DNA from: Dactylorhiza incarnata
Taxonomy: Eukaryota > Streptophyta > Magnoliopsida > Asparagales > Orchidaceae
Reading direction: 5' to 3'
DNA length: 64,000 nucleotides
NCBI GenBank assembly: GCA_033032865.1
Contig: JAWHQI010000001.1
Location: forward strand, 2,812,001-2,876,000
The notes beneath the pieces were generated by a model. That model was given only the letters and a program-made list of their open reading frames with translations. It searched no databases and was not told the DNA's origin. Shown here piece by piece: positions 32,960-44,068 of the stretch. The position numbers were made by a program, and so were the translations under genes. How positions within the stretch are numbered: position 1 is the stretch's first letter; every line of letters begins with the position of its first letter.

Positions 32960-33320
32960 TCATTGTCAACCCAAGGTTGGAGCAAATCGAAGAAAGTGAA
33001 CCGACCGTCGGGATCTGATACAATCGTCCTGGGTACGTTGTGGTACCTGACGAACTGTTCCACAAATAACCTTACTAGAACTGCAACTGGAGCGTCCTTC
33101 CTAACCGGTATGAGTCGTGCCACCTTGGTCAATCTATCCACTATCGCCCAAATAGAATCATGCCCGGACTGGAAGCGAGACAATCCGTGTACAAATCCAT
33201 GGTTATGTCCTCGAACTTCCACTCCGGTACCAGCAATGGTTTTAGAAGTCCTCCTGGGCTCTTACATTCCGCCTTCACTACCTAACAAGTCACGCAGTCT
33301 CAGACAAAAGATATGATCTT
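32960..33320 (-). pseudogene. pol: Inverted integrase fragment of a gypsy element
   Basis: On the minus strand, VKAECKSPGGLLKPL and EWKFEDITMD are followed after a frame change by SGHDSIWAIVDRLTKVARL and NVPRTIVSDPDGRFTF. These are the linker and the first two catalytic aspartate regions of a Tekay-like integrase. It lies in the opposite direction to the gag fragment next to it, so an inversion or patchwork repair took place. It covers about 120 codons only. Confidence 0.75.
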
Positions 33321-33321
33321 T

Positions 33322-36300
33322 CTTCATTCCACTATAAGATACAGGTCAACTTAGGTCAAATTAGCTCAAATTGAACTTACACTTGTAAATTGACCCCACC
33401 ACTATGTCCCTAACCCTAAAGGAGACCAAATTGACCAAAAGCCTCATCAGTTGGTCAACCAATTTGGCAAAATTAACCAAAGTCAAAGTTAGGCAATATA
33501 GCCCAATTCAACTCAATATGATTCAATTTATACTCATATAACCAAATTGACCCTACCACTAGGTAGTACACCCTTAAAGGAGTGCCATGGACCCAAGGAC
33601 CCATCATGGGGTCATCAATTGGTCCAATTTGACCAAAGTCAAACTTAGGTCAACATAAGCCAATCCCTCCCTAATAGGTTCAATTAACCCCCAAAACATG
33701 AAATTGACCCCACTACTGGTCTTAGAACATCATAAGGGACCCAATTAACTCAAAAGCCACATCATGAGGTCATCAATTGTCCCAAATTGATCAAAGTCAA
33801 ACTTTCCCCAATTTGGTCAAAATCACACCTAGTGGCTAAATTAGCCTAATTAGGCAACCACCATGACCCAACCAACATTGGGTGGTGTACATGGACTCAA
33901 GGCCAACACTTTGGATTAGCCAACCCACCGAATTGACAAAGTCAACCCCAAGGTCAACCATGGTCAAAGTAAGCCTTAATTATGAAATTAAAAGCCCAAA
34001 TCAAAATCAATCGGTCTAAGGCCTTACCCAAGGCCCATCCAGCAGCTCCATCAGCCAAATTACCCCCTAAGCCCCTCTGAATTTGAATGGAGGATTTTCA
34101 TGGAGGGCAAAATGGGGAAATCACCATTCTGGAGGAGAAAGAGGAGGATTTCATGGGGTGCTTGCCACATGGCACCTCCTCCATATTCCCAAAGGCAGCC
34201 AATGCATTCCCCATGCATTGGGACTGACCTCCATTTATTGCTAGCCGGCTGCCATCAAGGAGAAGACTCCAAATCACCTTGGTTGAGCCCCCTATGGTGA
34301 AACCATAAATATACCCTCTCTCAGCCCAAGCCAAACCTTTCATCACCTTCCCCACCTCACAAGGAGTCGAGCCAACCATATGGAGCAACGCTCTAGCTGT
34401 AGGATTGCTGTTTTGAGCAAGCTTGCCAGAGATCACCACCATCATGCCGCACCGCTACAACACATGCCGACAAGCCCCACACATGTCCGTTTCTTCTCCT
34501 CTCCCTTTGTGCTAGGATCCTAGATCGACTAGGAGAGACATCGGGCTCAATTGAGCCCGATCAAGGGTGAGCAAATCAGGAATTTCCATGAAAAATGGAG
34601 GTGTCGGGTTTGCCAGAAATGACCTCTCCGGCGGCCGTGCCGCCGCCTAGCGATAACCACCACATCAACGAGGGTGGTGGTGGCAGTGGACGGCCAGGGA
34701 GGTGGTCGAGTGGCCGGGATTTTGACCTGGAAGGCTCTCCAGGTCTGGCTGATCACGACCGTGGGCGGCTTGGGGAAGACGAAATCAGGGTCGTCCATTA
34801 TATTCATTTAATTAAAATGTGATTTTCTGTCACATGAAGATGGATCTTTTGTTCCAGAAAATTGAAGACCTTAGTAGCATTTTCATGAAAAGTGACCAGA
34901 GACAAAAGTTGTAGATCTGAGTGTCTAATTTATTTAGGAACTTTGATCGGATCATTTGGAGCACAATAACACCCTTATCACCAATTTTGGTGGGATTGGT
35001 CCTAGTGTAGGGCAGAGATTAGATTGTGAATCTCTTAGATGGTAAGTCCAATGGAGCTGAAATTTGGCCCATGCATGCATGTGCCCTAATAATACATTGT
35101 ACCCAAAAATATGATTTCTAGGAGAATATTTCTCCATAATTTTGTTCATTATTTGATTTATCAAATTAATGAGATTTAAGGAGTTGGACAACTCAAAATA
35201 ACATCAAATTTGGGAGGCATGCTTATTAGGTCATTAGTTGACCCTAGTTAAAATTTGAGTGCAATTGGACCAATGCATGTTGGGTTATTCCACTTGCATG
35301 TCTTTGCATGGTATGTATTATGGTGTGCACATAGCCAAAAAGGGGATTTTGTGTATTTGGCACATCTGGCTTGATCTTAGCTTCTGGTATTTTGCCACAT
35401 CTTTTTATGACATAATGCATCACCTCAATGAAAATTAGGATTTTTGGGAATTAAAATCCTAATTAATTGATTAATTTAAAATATGTCTCCTTTATGTATT
35501 AATGAAATGTTTGTGGTAAAAAACTTTTGGAAAATTGTGAAACTCTGAGAAATCACTTAGTATATCATTTTGAACCTCTGAAAATTTTTGTAAAAATTTT
35601 TAGAGATTATTTCCTCGATTATTATCAAAATTATGACTTGTCACATTTCTGAATTTTTGAAATTTTAATAAGGAAAGGGAGTTGGAAAATTTTGATACTC
35701 TGAAAGGATATTTGAAATCCAGCTTAAAACCTTTGGAAATTTTAGTACAATTTTTGAAAGTACTACACATGGAAAAAGACCAAATATTCAATTTGTCACA
35801 TATTTGAATTTATAAAATATTGGTGTCTTAAATTCTCTGGAAAATTCTAAAATTCTGGCTAGTATGCTTCTAGGTCATTATAATACTATAGTAATTTTCT
35901 CAGAATTTTTGGGTGAGTTAAATTAGTACTTGTTGTATAAACTTACATATTTACCCCTTTTATTTTATGAGAAAATTATGATTGTAAGTTCTCTGGAATA
36001 TTTTGAAACTTTGGTAATCATGTTATTTTGTCATTTCGTACCACTGGATATTTTATTAGTATATGTAAAATTACTGACATGGTACTTCCTTTATAAATTG
36101 ATATATGCCCAATGATTAATGAATTTTTAATTGAGGTCAAATTAATTGAAATGTAATAAAACTCTGGTCATTTCTTAATTTGGTTATTAAGAACCTGTGG
36201 TAAGAAATTCAGCTCAGTTAGATATGATTTGGAGAAAGTTAAATCATAGGGACCAAAACTAGTCCAATTCTATTTGGTCTGCAAATAGTAGAAGGTTGAC

Positions 36301-37684
36301 ATAGTGATTAGACCAGCAAGATCACTTAGAAATGTAATAAATTTGGAACATAGCAGTAATATATCATTTATATCAGCCCCTAAAAGTTATGGATTATTCG
36401 GAGAACATCCGTACTATATTTTAGGAAATAATTCAAAATCATGTCACACCATAACTAAAGATATGAAAGGGGCATTTATTACCTTAGAAAAATCATGATA
36501 CTCAGTCGGCATGTTATAATGCTCATGGTACATCATTAGTGTGGGTTTGAGAACATTTTGACAATTATATAAGATTTACACCACACACAGAGTATCGAAG
36601 ATCTTATGCGTTGAATATCGTTCAAAAGAACGTTTACCTAAAGTAGACTTGGAATAAGTATCATAAAACATCTAAGTAGTAAGAGTAATAATGAGTGTGG
36701 GTCCGTAGAAAGGGGTAGTCACCAATAAAAGTAATTGTCCTAGAATGGGGGATTTGAGCTTCAGCCCATCAAATTCCCTAGTACCGCTGCGAACCCTTCA
36801 CCGGGTAGACCTCGGGTAGTCCAGGATTCACCTTAAACTCCTAAGTATAATAATAAATAGACAAGAGCAGCCTAATTATGTGAACAAGAAATATGGTAAA
36901 CCTCATCCTGAGTTAAGGGATGGAACGGTGTATGCGGGTTTAGTCCTACGAGCTGGAGGCTTGGGTAGTGATATATTGCATGTGCATAGAAACATTTAGT
37001 GGTGGGTCTTCGATACTGGATCAGTCGTCACACCAATGGTTGTACGTTGACTTAGGCAGGTGTGAGGGTTTGAAGGGCCAGTAGGTTGTTTATGCTGCTG
37101 TCTGGAGGACAATTCTTGAAAACGCACACCCAACCTTAAAGACTGGTGGATTCCAGCAAAGAGTACATAAGACTCTAGAGTGCACCTGGGATGTGTACAG
37201 AGGCGTATGATGGGTCTAGGCATGGTAGTGTGTATACTAGCCTAGGAAGTGGAGGCACCCGCTCCACTACTGTCGTAGCCACTACGGTGGTACCATAGAG
37301 TATAACTAACTCCAAAAATTGGGAATGAAAGGTCTGTGATCACAGAGCCATATGGGTGAGTTGCACTTGCATGAATCATATCATAACATGCATATCATAA
37401 CATATATAAACCATATGACATCTTACAGTAGACGCTTATCATATAAATTAGTGTGAGCTCTTTTGTATGATAAGTTATAATTCTGGAAACCTTAACTTAT
37501 AAGTTTGTATGGGCATTCATATAAGTTAAGGTACTCATATTGATGGTAGTATAGTTATACTTGCTTACTTTACCTACGCCGCACTACTTTATTATTGCTT
37601 TACTACTGCTTTACCACTGCTTTATTACTTGCTTATACTGCTAGCGTAGATCCACTATATATACTTGCTAGCGTAGATTCCTCA
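33322..37684 (+). repeat. Long gypsy LTR, truncated at both ends (G1b)
   Basis: The first 460 bp match G1 from 30980. The end (37385-37684) matches 31450-31740. No coding sequence. Holds W-box-like TTGACC/GGTCAA words (33330-33990) and the shared motif at 36739-36830. It is cut at 37684 by the start of another LTR of the same family. Confidence 0.7.
36739..36830 (+). repeat. Segment shared with element C (copy in G1b)
   Basis: Contains CTAGTACCGCTGCGAACCC and CACCGGGTAGACC. Related copies are at 42806-42890 (element C) and 46301-46390 (G2). Confidence 0.75.
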
Positions 37685-37806
37685 TGTAACATCCCCCAAA
37701 CAACTAAACCCCTAGAGTTTTTTTGTCATGACCAGGTCATGACAAAACCCTAGGAAGCTTGAAGAAACTACTTGGCCTTAGACTTGAAGGGGAAGAGCAC
37801 CTTGGT

Positions 37807-37815
37807 CTATAAATA
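37807..37815 (+). promoter_or_regulatory. TATA box of the long gypsy LTR
   Basis: CTATAAATA about 120 bp after the LTR start, implying a very short U3 and a very long R/U5. Confidence 0.55.
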
Positions 37816-37929
37816 ACAATCTTCATTTACCAAGCTTAGGGTTGGAAATCAGGGAAACACCTTGACCCCTTGGCCCCACCATGGCATACCTAACCCATTG
37901 GGGGATCCCTTAGAGCACCAGGGACCCAT

Positions 37930-38325
37930 TGGGGTCAACCAAGAGGCCAAGTTGACCAAAGTCAACATTAACCCTAAATTGGTCAAAGTAGCCTAATTAG
38001 GGTCAATTTAGCCTCCAACATGCCAAATTGACCTTACACCTACCCTTATAATGATATTAGGGACCCAATAGATCAAAAAGCCCCATCATGGGCCACCAAT
38101 TTGGCCAATTTGACATAAGTCAACTCTAGCCCTATTTTGGTCAAATTGCCCTATTGTGGGTCAATTGGCCTCCACATTGCCAAATTGATGCTACCTAGAC
38201 CTTTCTAACCATTAGGGGAGGCCAATGGGTCACTATCTACCCATTTGGGTCAACCCAAATGGTCAAATTGACCAAAGTCAACTTCACCCTAAATTTAGGT
38301 CAAAATGACCTATTTTGACCTAATC
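37930..38325 (+). promoter_or_regulatory. Dense TTGACC/GGTCAA words in G2
   Basis: More than a dozen TTGAC or GTCAA words within 400 bp, many as facing pairs such as TTGACCAAAGTCAA. TTGACC and TTGACT are W-box cores known to bind WRKY factors. Similar clusters are at 30985-31445 and 33330-33990. They are downstream of the TATA box. Confidence 0.55.
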
Positions 38326-40724
38326 AAGCCCAATCCACTTGGGCTAGACCCAATTGAAGTGGTCCACTAGCTAATGGGGCTAGGAGTTATTGAATTAACC
38401 ATTCAATTTCAGAGAATTCGACCAGGAGAGAGAAAACACCATTTCCCCAAAAATGGTGGAGAGAGAAAGAGAGGATTAATGGCATTCATGGCCAAGGGAG
38501 GCCAACTGATCTCCCAATTGATGGGGATTCATCTCCTCTGGCTGTTACAAGAAGTTTAGGGGGTTTTCCAGCCCACATGGGGGCTGAATTGGGGGGTTTT
38601 CACTTTTGGCTGAAAATGGCCATTAATGGCCTTCATGATAATTGCTTCCATGACCCTCCCTCTCCCCAAATTGGCCAATTTAAAACCTTTAGGGGACCGA
38701 GAGGATGAGTTTCCCCCAATTACTTGAAGATTTCGAGCTGGTTGGTGTAGAAGTTCCATGGCACCCAAGAGCTCCAAGGTCGGCCATGGTGAGGAGGCAA
38801 TCGCCAAGGCTTCAAGCCTCTAACATGGTCCTCCCCTCATCCTCTCTCTCAGTGGTGAGATCTATCATCATTGGTGGCTCGATTTGGGGCCAATTGTCCA
38901 TGGATCAGGTTCACCAAAATCTCCATATTTGGAGCTTTAAATCCCGTCTTGAATCCACTGTTCTGGCCACCTCCGGCCGGCCAACCACCCCCAATCGTCG
39001 GCCACCACCTCAACGGAGGTGGTGGTGGCATTGGCCGGCCGGGGTGGCGCTTAGGTGGTCGGGAGTACAGGGGTGAAGATAGCCCATGTTGGGGCTATCT
39101 CAGTCGTTGGCTGGAGGAAGAAGAAATCCAGGTATCGTTGGACTTGCGCCAAGATTCGCGCGCAATCAATATTATATATGTTATGATATATTTGTATTTT
39201 GTCACACTTTATGCAGCACATAGAAATAATTATAGAAAATACTTAGGTCACCCTGGTGGAAAAATGTTCTACATAAAACTTGTATCCCGTGAAGTCTATT
39301 TTAATTTTTAATTTGTTCCATCAAATTTGGACTAGTGGTTTGACCACAACACTCAAAATGGTGCAACCTTTACAAAGGTTTGACCAGAGATTGATTTGTT
39401 TGCTCCCACTAAACCAGCCATCCAAATGTCTTGAAATTTGGAACATAGTCTACATTTACCACACCCTAAACATGTCCAAAAATTAGAATTTTTGGAGGAA
39501 GTTTTTCTAAGGTTTTGCAATCATTTAATAAATGATGTAATAACTAATTATAGGGTCAAATGATCTCCAAACCCTTCCAAATTTTGGTGGATAGTCCTTA
39601 GGGTCATGATATGACTCTGGTAAAAATTTCATCCCATTTGGGATTGATTTGGTTGGGTAATTAATTAGCCCAAGATTGGTCAAACTAGGGGTTAATAGGT
39701 CAAAAATGCACATGTTGGGTTTGAATGGTCAATCCTCATCCAAAAGGGATGAAACCTTGAGCCCTGATTTAATATCACATAATACACCTCCTCCAAAGAT
39801 TTGTGGTGATTTGGGATTGATTTTCCCTAGGACTCTAGTTCAAGCCTTAGGGTTGTATTTTTAATCCATTGAAGGACATATGGCCATATGGCCTTGGATT
39901 GACTTGAAAATCGGTAGAGAAGTTCATAGGGTTGTATTAAGCCTTAGGTAAATTATTTGGAATTTTTAGAGGCATTTAGTCTCTCTGAATTATTGTAGAG
40001 TCAATTAGGGCACCTTCTTACTAGAAGGAATTACATGCTCATATAGCCTAGGATGTTTATGAAACATTGGCACTGAGTTTATATTGATGATATTATGCTC
40101 TGTTAATTTTATTAAGAATTTTGAATTGTTATATATTGTACTTCATTCACAACTCCCAATGTTTGCCCTAGTTGTATGAAAATTAATTATGAGTTTAATG
40201 CTCACTGGAAAATCATGAAACTTGGACATATGACTTTTTAGGGCAAGTATTTGATTTACTAATTTTAGTATAATTTTTGGAGTAATGTATGTATGGTCTC
40301 CTACACAAAGTGCCCTTAGACTGATTTGTTTAAATAATGGAATTATATGGTCAAATGGATTTAGAAAATTATGGGACTCCATAAGTGAACTTTTCTTACC
40401 ATCTTGGACACCAGGTAATTTTTGTGGAATTTTTGAATAAGAATTTCTAGTACTTTCTTTGTAAATCCTTGAATTTGATTAATTAGTCAATATTTTAATT
40501 GGAGCTTAAAACCTTTCTGGAAATTTGTGAAATTCATGTATGGTTGTTATTTGATAAGTAGGATTTATGCTTATTTTAATTATAGTATTTAGGTTAAGTT
40601 TAATATAATTTTGTAAATATTATTTATATTTTAGTTAAAAATCACTTCTTTTATAATTTTAGTTCTAAATATAATTGTATTTTTGTTTTGCAGATTTTCT
40701 GGTGTTTTTGGACAAATTCCATAG

Positions 40725-41198
40725 TACACGCCCTAGGTCACGCCCGTGACCAAGGGCGTGTAACATTAAGATCAGTCAGAAGTGTTGCCGAGCAGATTGA
40801 GCTAGTCCACAGCAAGTCACGCCCCAGGTCACGCCCGTGACACCAGGTCACGCCCGTGACCAAGGGCGTGTAATCTTAGAATCTTCCCAGCTGGCTACCG
40901 GCGAGACGTGGAGATGCTGTCGAGGAGTTGACCCAAGTCACGCCCGTGACCAAAAGGTCACGCCCGTGACTTCCCGCGTGATCCCTGCTGTCTGCCGCGC
41001 CGAATTCAAGCCCATGCTGCATTGATTGAAGTCGTCCTGAGTCACGCCCGTGACCCAAATGTCACGCCCGTGACCCAAATGTCACGCCCGTGACATGTCT
41101 GATTTTCTCCCGCCGTCACGCAAGACCCACGCCGATGTCGCAGCCGTGCAGAACAAGTATTACACGCCCTAGGTCACGCCCGTGACCGAGGGCGTGTA
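40725..41198 (+). promoter_or_regulatory. GTCACGCCCGTGAC palindrome array, 5' LTR of C
   Basis: Nine exact copies. Two lie inside 38-bp near-perfect palindromes (40725-40762 and 41161-41198), each with 18-bp arms, one mismatch and a 2-bp centre. The last ends 15 bp before the TATA box at 41214-41221. Confidence 0.85.
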
Positions 41199-41213
41199 AC
41201 CTGGAATTTTTTC

Positions 41214-41221
41214 CTATAAAT
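41214..41221 (+). promoter_or_regulatory. TATA box of element C 5' LTR
   Basis: CTATAAAT directly after the last palindrome. Confidence 0.7.
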
Positions 41222-42271
41222 TCAGAGGTTCCCCTCCAGCATTCCTCTCCCTTCCCCCTGCCCATTTGGGCTGTTCTTGTATAGTTTTCCTTATTTTTCA
41301 TGTTTTAGGTTTAGATTTAATTTCATGTAATTTTCTTATTTCCTTTTTAATGTCTTGTTTTCTTCTTCCATGCAAGTAGCTTAGCTTTAATTTCATGCAA
41401 TGTAATGTAGCTTTCAATTTATGTAATCTCCTTTTTTTTATGAAATGAAATTTTGTTATCTCTTTCTTTTATGCAAACTCTCTTTCTTCCTCTTTCTCTC
41501 TCTTTCTTGTTTTAATTTTTTTCCTTTAGCAATTATTTTGTAGTCTTGATTTTTAGCAAGCTTTGAATCAAAATCATCTCTTTCCTTATTATCGTATCTT
41601 CTCTCCTTCGATTTATTCTCGAAATATAACGATATCGGTTTCATATTCCGGTTATGAATTTCGGTATTTGTTTTCGTATTCTAGCTAGCCGAGAGGACGT
41701 GCGTACGAATCGATCACTCGAGAATAAAAAGAGTTGCACGCACCCCTCGAGAGAGGATGACGTAAATCTTCTGGATAGGAGTCAAATCCTATAGTGGGAT
41801 TCACATCGTAAAGCAAGTCTTAGGTAATCAATTATAGGACGAGAGTCCGGTTGATTTTTCCTAAGCTTAGTTGGGCATTAACCTCGAGAGAGGCATGTTC
41901 GAGCTTCGGGAATCCCCACGGTCAAGGCTTAGAGTTGAATGATAGTATTTATCTTTTAATTTCATTTCAAAGCAAGTTTTAATCAAGTTTTATTTTCTTT
42001 CTTTAATTTCGTTCTCTTTTATTTAGTAGCAATTTAGTTCTCTTTTCCACTATCTTTCCGATAAAATAATAGTCCGCTTTCTCGAAGTAGAAGTACTCGA
42101 CAAACCCGAGTTTAATACGACCTTGGTATTTTTAAAAAATATCCTATATTATATACGATAAGGTACACTTGCCTTCATCGAATATAGTTTTGGAAAATAT
42201 CATCAATCTTCTTCGCATAATCACAAATCATAAACCCTAAGAAGAAGATTTAATTTTTCTTATCAAGTTTT

Positions 42272-42289
42272 TGGCGCCGTTGCCGGGGA
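42272..42289 (+). promoter_or_regulatory. Primer-binding site of element C, tRNA-Asp
   Basis: TGGCGCCGTTGCCGGGGA, the exact complement of the tRNA-Asp 3' end, six bases after the LTR. Confidence 0.93.
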
Positions 42290-42556
42290 CATTTTGTCGA
42301 TATTTTGAAAAGAGAGAGCGCTATTACTTTTATCAAAAATTCAAAAAAAAAAAAAAAAATATTATTAAGTAACTTTTATGTTTTCTTTCATTTAATCTTA
42401 TGTTTTGTCTTATGATTTTGAAAGAAAATTTTTGCAGGTAATCGTGATGGTCGTCCGTCTCCAAATCAGGGCCGTACTTCTTTTCCTTTCCTTGTTCTTT
42501 TTCTTTCATAATCATGCTCTTTTATTTTTCTATTTTGTTATTCTCTATACTTAGCT

Positions 42557-42597
42557 TTCAACATTGGGGACAATGTTGAACTTTAAGTATGGGGGTG
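42557..42597 (+). promoter_or_regulatory. Internal stem-loop plus polypurine-like tract of C
   Basis: Perfect 10-bp stem TTCAACATTG/CAATGTTGAA with loop GGGA (42557-42580), then TTTAAGTATGGGGGTG. Confidence 0.7.
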
Positions 42598-42805
42598 TAT
42601 TTCCCTTTCTTTTAAATTATAAAATCGTAGAAAATTTCCAAAAAAAAGAAAAATCACAAAATTCCAAAAATATTTGTGTACATAGTTTTGTAAATAGTTT
42701 ATTTCCTTTTTAATGTCTTTTAGAAAAGAAAAATTAGCTTTTTCAAAAAAATTAGAAAACCCTAAAATATTCAAAAAAAAATTAGATAATCAAAAATTTA
42801 AATTC

Positions 42806-42890
42806 TCGGAAAGGATGCTTTGGGCTTGAATTCCCATCATAGCCTCTAGTACCTTGCGAGCCCTTCACCGGGTAGACCTTGGGAAGTCCA
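42806..42890 (+). repeat. Segment shared with the long gypsy LTRs (copy in C)
   Basis: Contains CTCTAGTACCTTGCGAGCCC and CACCGGGTAGACC. Related to 36739-36830 and 46301-46390 in a different element family. Confidence 0.75.
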
Positions 42891-44027
42891 AGAATTAAAA
42901 AAAAAAAAAAAAAAAAAAATTAGGTTTATTAGTTTATGTTTAGCATTTTTTTTTACTTATTTCTTATCCTAAAATTCAAAAAAAAAATAATATCAAAAAA
43001 AAAAAAAAAAAAAAAAAATTCGAAAAAATTGAAATAACTTAGAAAACTCCCAAAAATATAATAAGCCCTTACTTTGGTTTTTGTCATTTCCAAAACCATT
43101 TTGAGTTTATTTATAAGCGTTTATCTTTTTTTGGTTTGCTAATCATTTATTCTATCATGGTTTGCTAAATCTAGTTTTTGTTTAAGTGATTTAGTGTTAA
43201 GAAATATTTTATGATTTTAATTTGATTAGAGATATTTCTTTAGCACTTCTTCTCTTTTATTTTAAATAGTTACAATTTTTTAGTAATCTTGCTTAAACAC
43301 CTTTAGATTTTAATTATTTCTACCTTAAGCTTTTTAAATCTTAGGAAAGTTTAAATTACTAAATTTTGCTCTCAAAATAATTTAATTTATAACCTAGAAA
43401 TCTTTTCTCTACCCTACCCCTTTGATGGCATAAAAAAAAATATGTATTAAAAGATCATATGTCATGGGAATAAGAGGATAAAATTCATTATTCCCTAAAC
43501 ATATGCACCCAAAATCATTTAAAAGATTATATGGCATGGAGTAAGAGGATAAAATTCATTACTCCTAAACCATATACATTTTGGGTTGTTGTTAGAAGAG
43601 AAAAAAAAATATTTACTTAAAAAAAAAAAAACCACTTTGGTGAAATGGAAAATCCATCACCTTCATTCAAAGATCTCTTCTTATGCCAAAATTTATGAAA
43701 CCCCCCCTAACCCAATATCTTTGATCTAGATTTAAATTATGTTATGGAGAGAGCAATACTTAGTAAGTTACATTTTCCCTTTAGATTTTTCAAAGTTATG
43801 GTTTTTATAAATTGTAAATCTAATTTTGTTTACTTATTACTCAATTTTGTTAACTAGTTAATATTTTTGAGAACTCTTGGCTAAATATTTTTCTCTTATT
43901 ATTTTAATTTCATAATTTAGGACTTAATTCGTCAATCCTTAAATTTTCTTTTTAGCTTACTTGTGATTCAATAAATTTTTAGTCTTAATTAAAAATTTTA
44001 TTAAATGTCTTATAAATATTTCTCATA

Positions 44028-44068
44028 CTTTTGCTCTGGAATAGCAAAAGCTTAAGTATGGGGGTATT
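44028..44068 (+). promoter_or_regulatory. Terminal stem-loop and polypurine tract of C
   Basis: Stem CTTTTGCT/AGCAAAAG (44028-44050), then TTAAGTATGGGGGTATT directly before the 3' LTR. Confidence 0.85.

Larger units (their letters stand above)
40552..42265 (+). repeat. 5' LTR of element C
   Basis: TGATAAGTAGG at the start, TTCTTATCA at the end. U3 carries nine GTCACGCCCGTGAC copies, TATA at 41214, and an R/U5 region with CGAAGTAGAAGTACTCGAC-type sequence also found in the Athila LTRs. Confidence 0.93.
42266..44068 (+). other. Non-coding internal region of element C
   Basis: In order: PBS, leader, a TTTTGCAGGTAAT motif (42430-42442), stem-loop and polypurine-like tract (42557-42597), an 85-bp segment shared with the long gypsy LTR (42806-42890), A runs, then the terminal stem-loop and polypurine tract. 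The order matches the coding-less half of the composite element in shortened form. No ORF over about 60 codons. Confidence 0.85.

Noticed and set aside
34098..34445. ORFs in the long LTR (also 38705-39311)
   Set aside because: Short, opposed on both strands, without domain-like sequence, in LTR sequence.
40837..41058. Duplicate small ORFs in both LTRs of element C (also 44354-44575)
   Set aside because: They cross the palindrome array in U3, upstream of the TATA box, so would not be transcribed.
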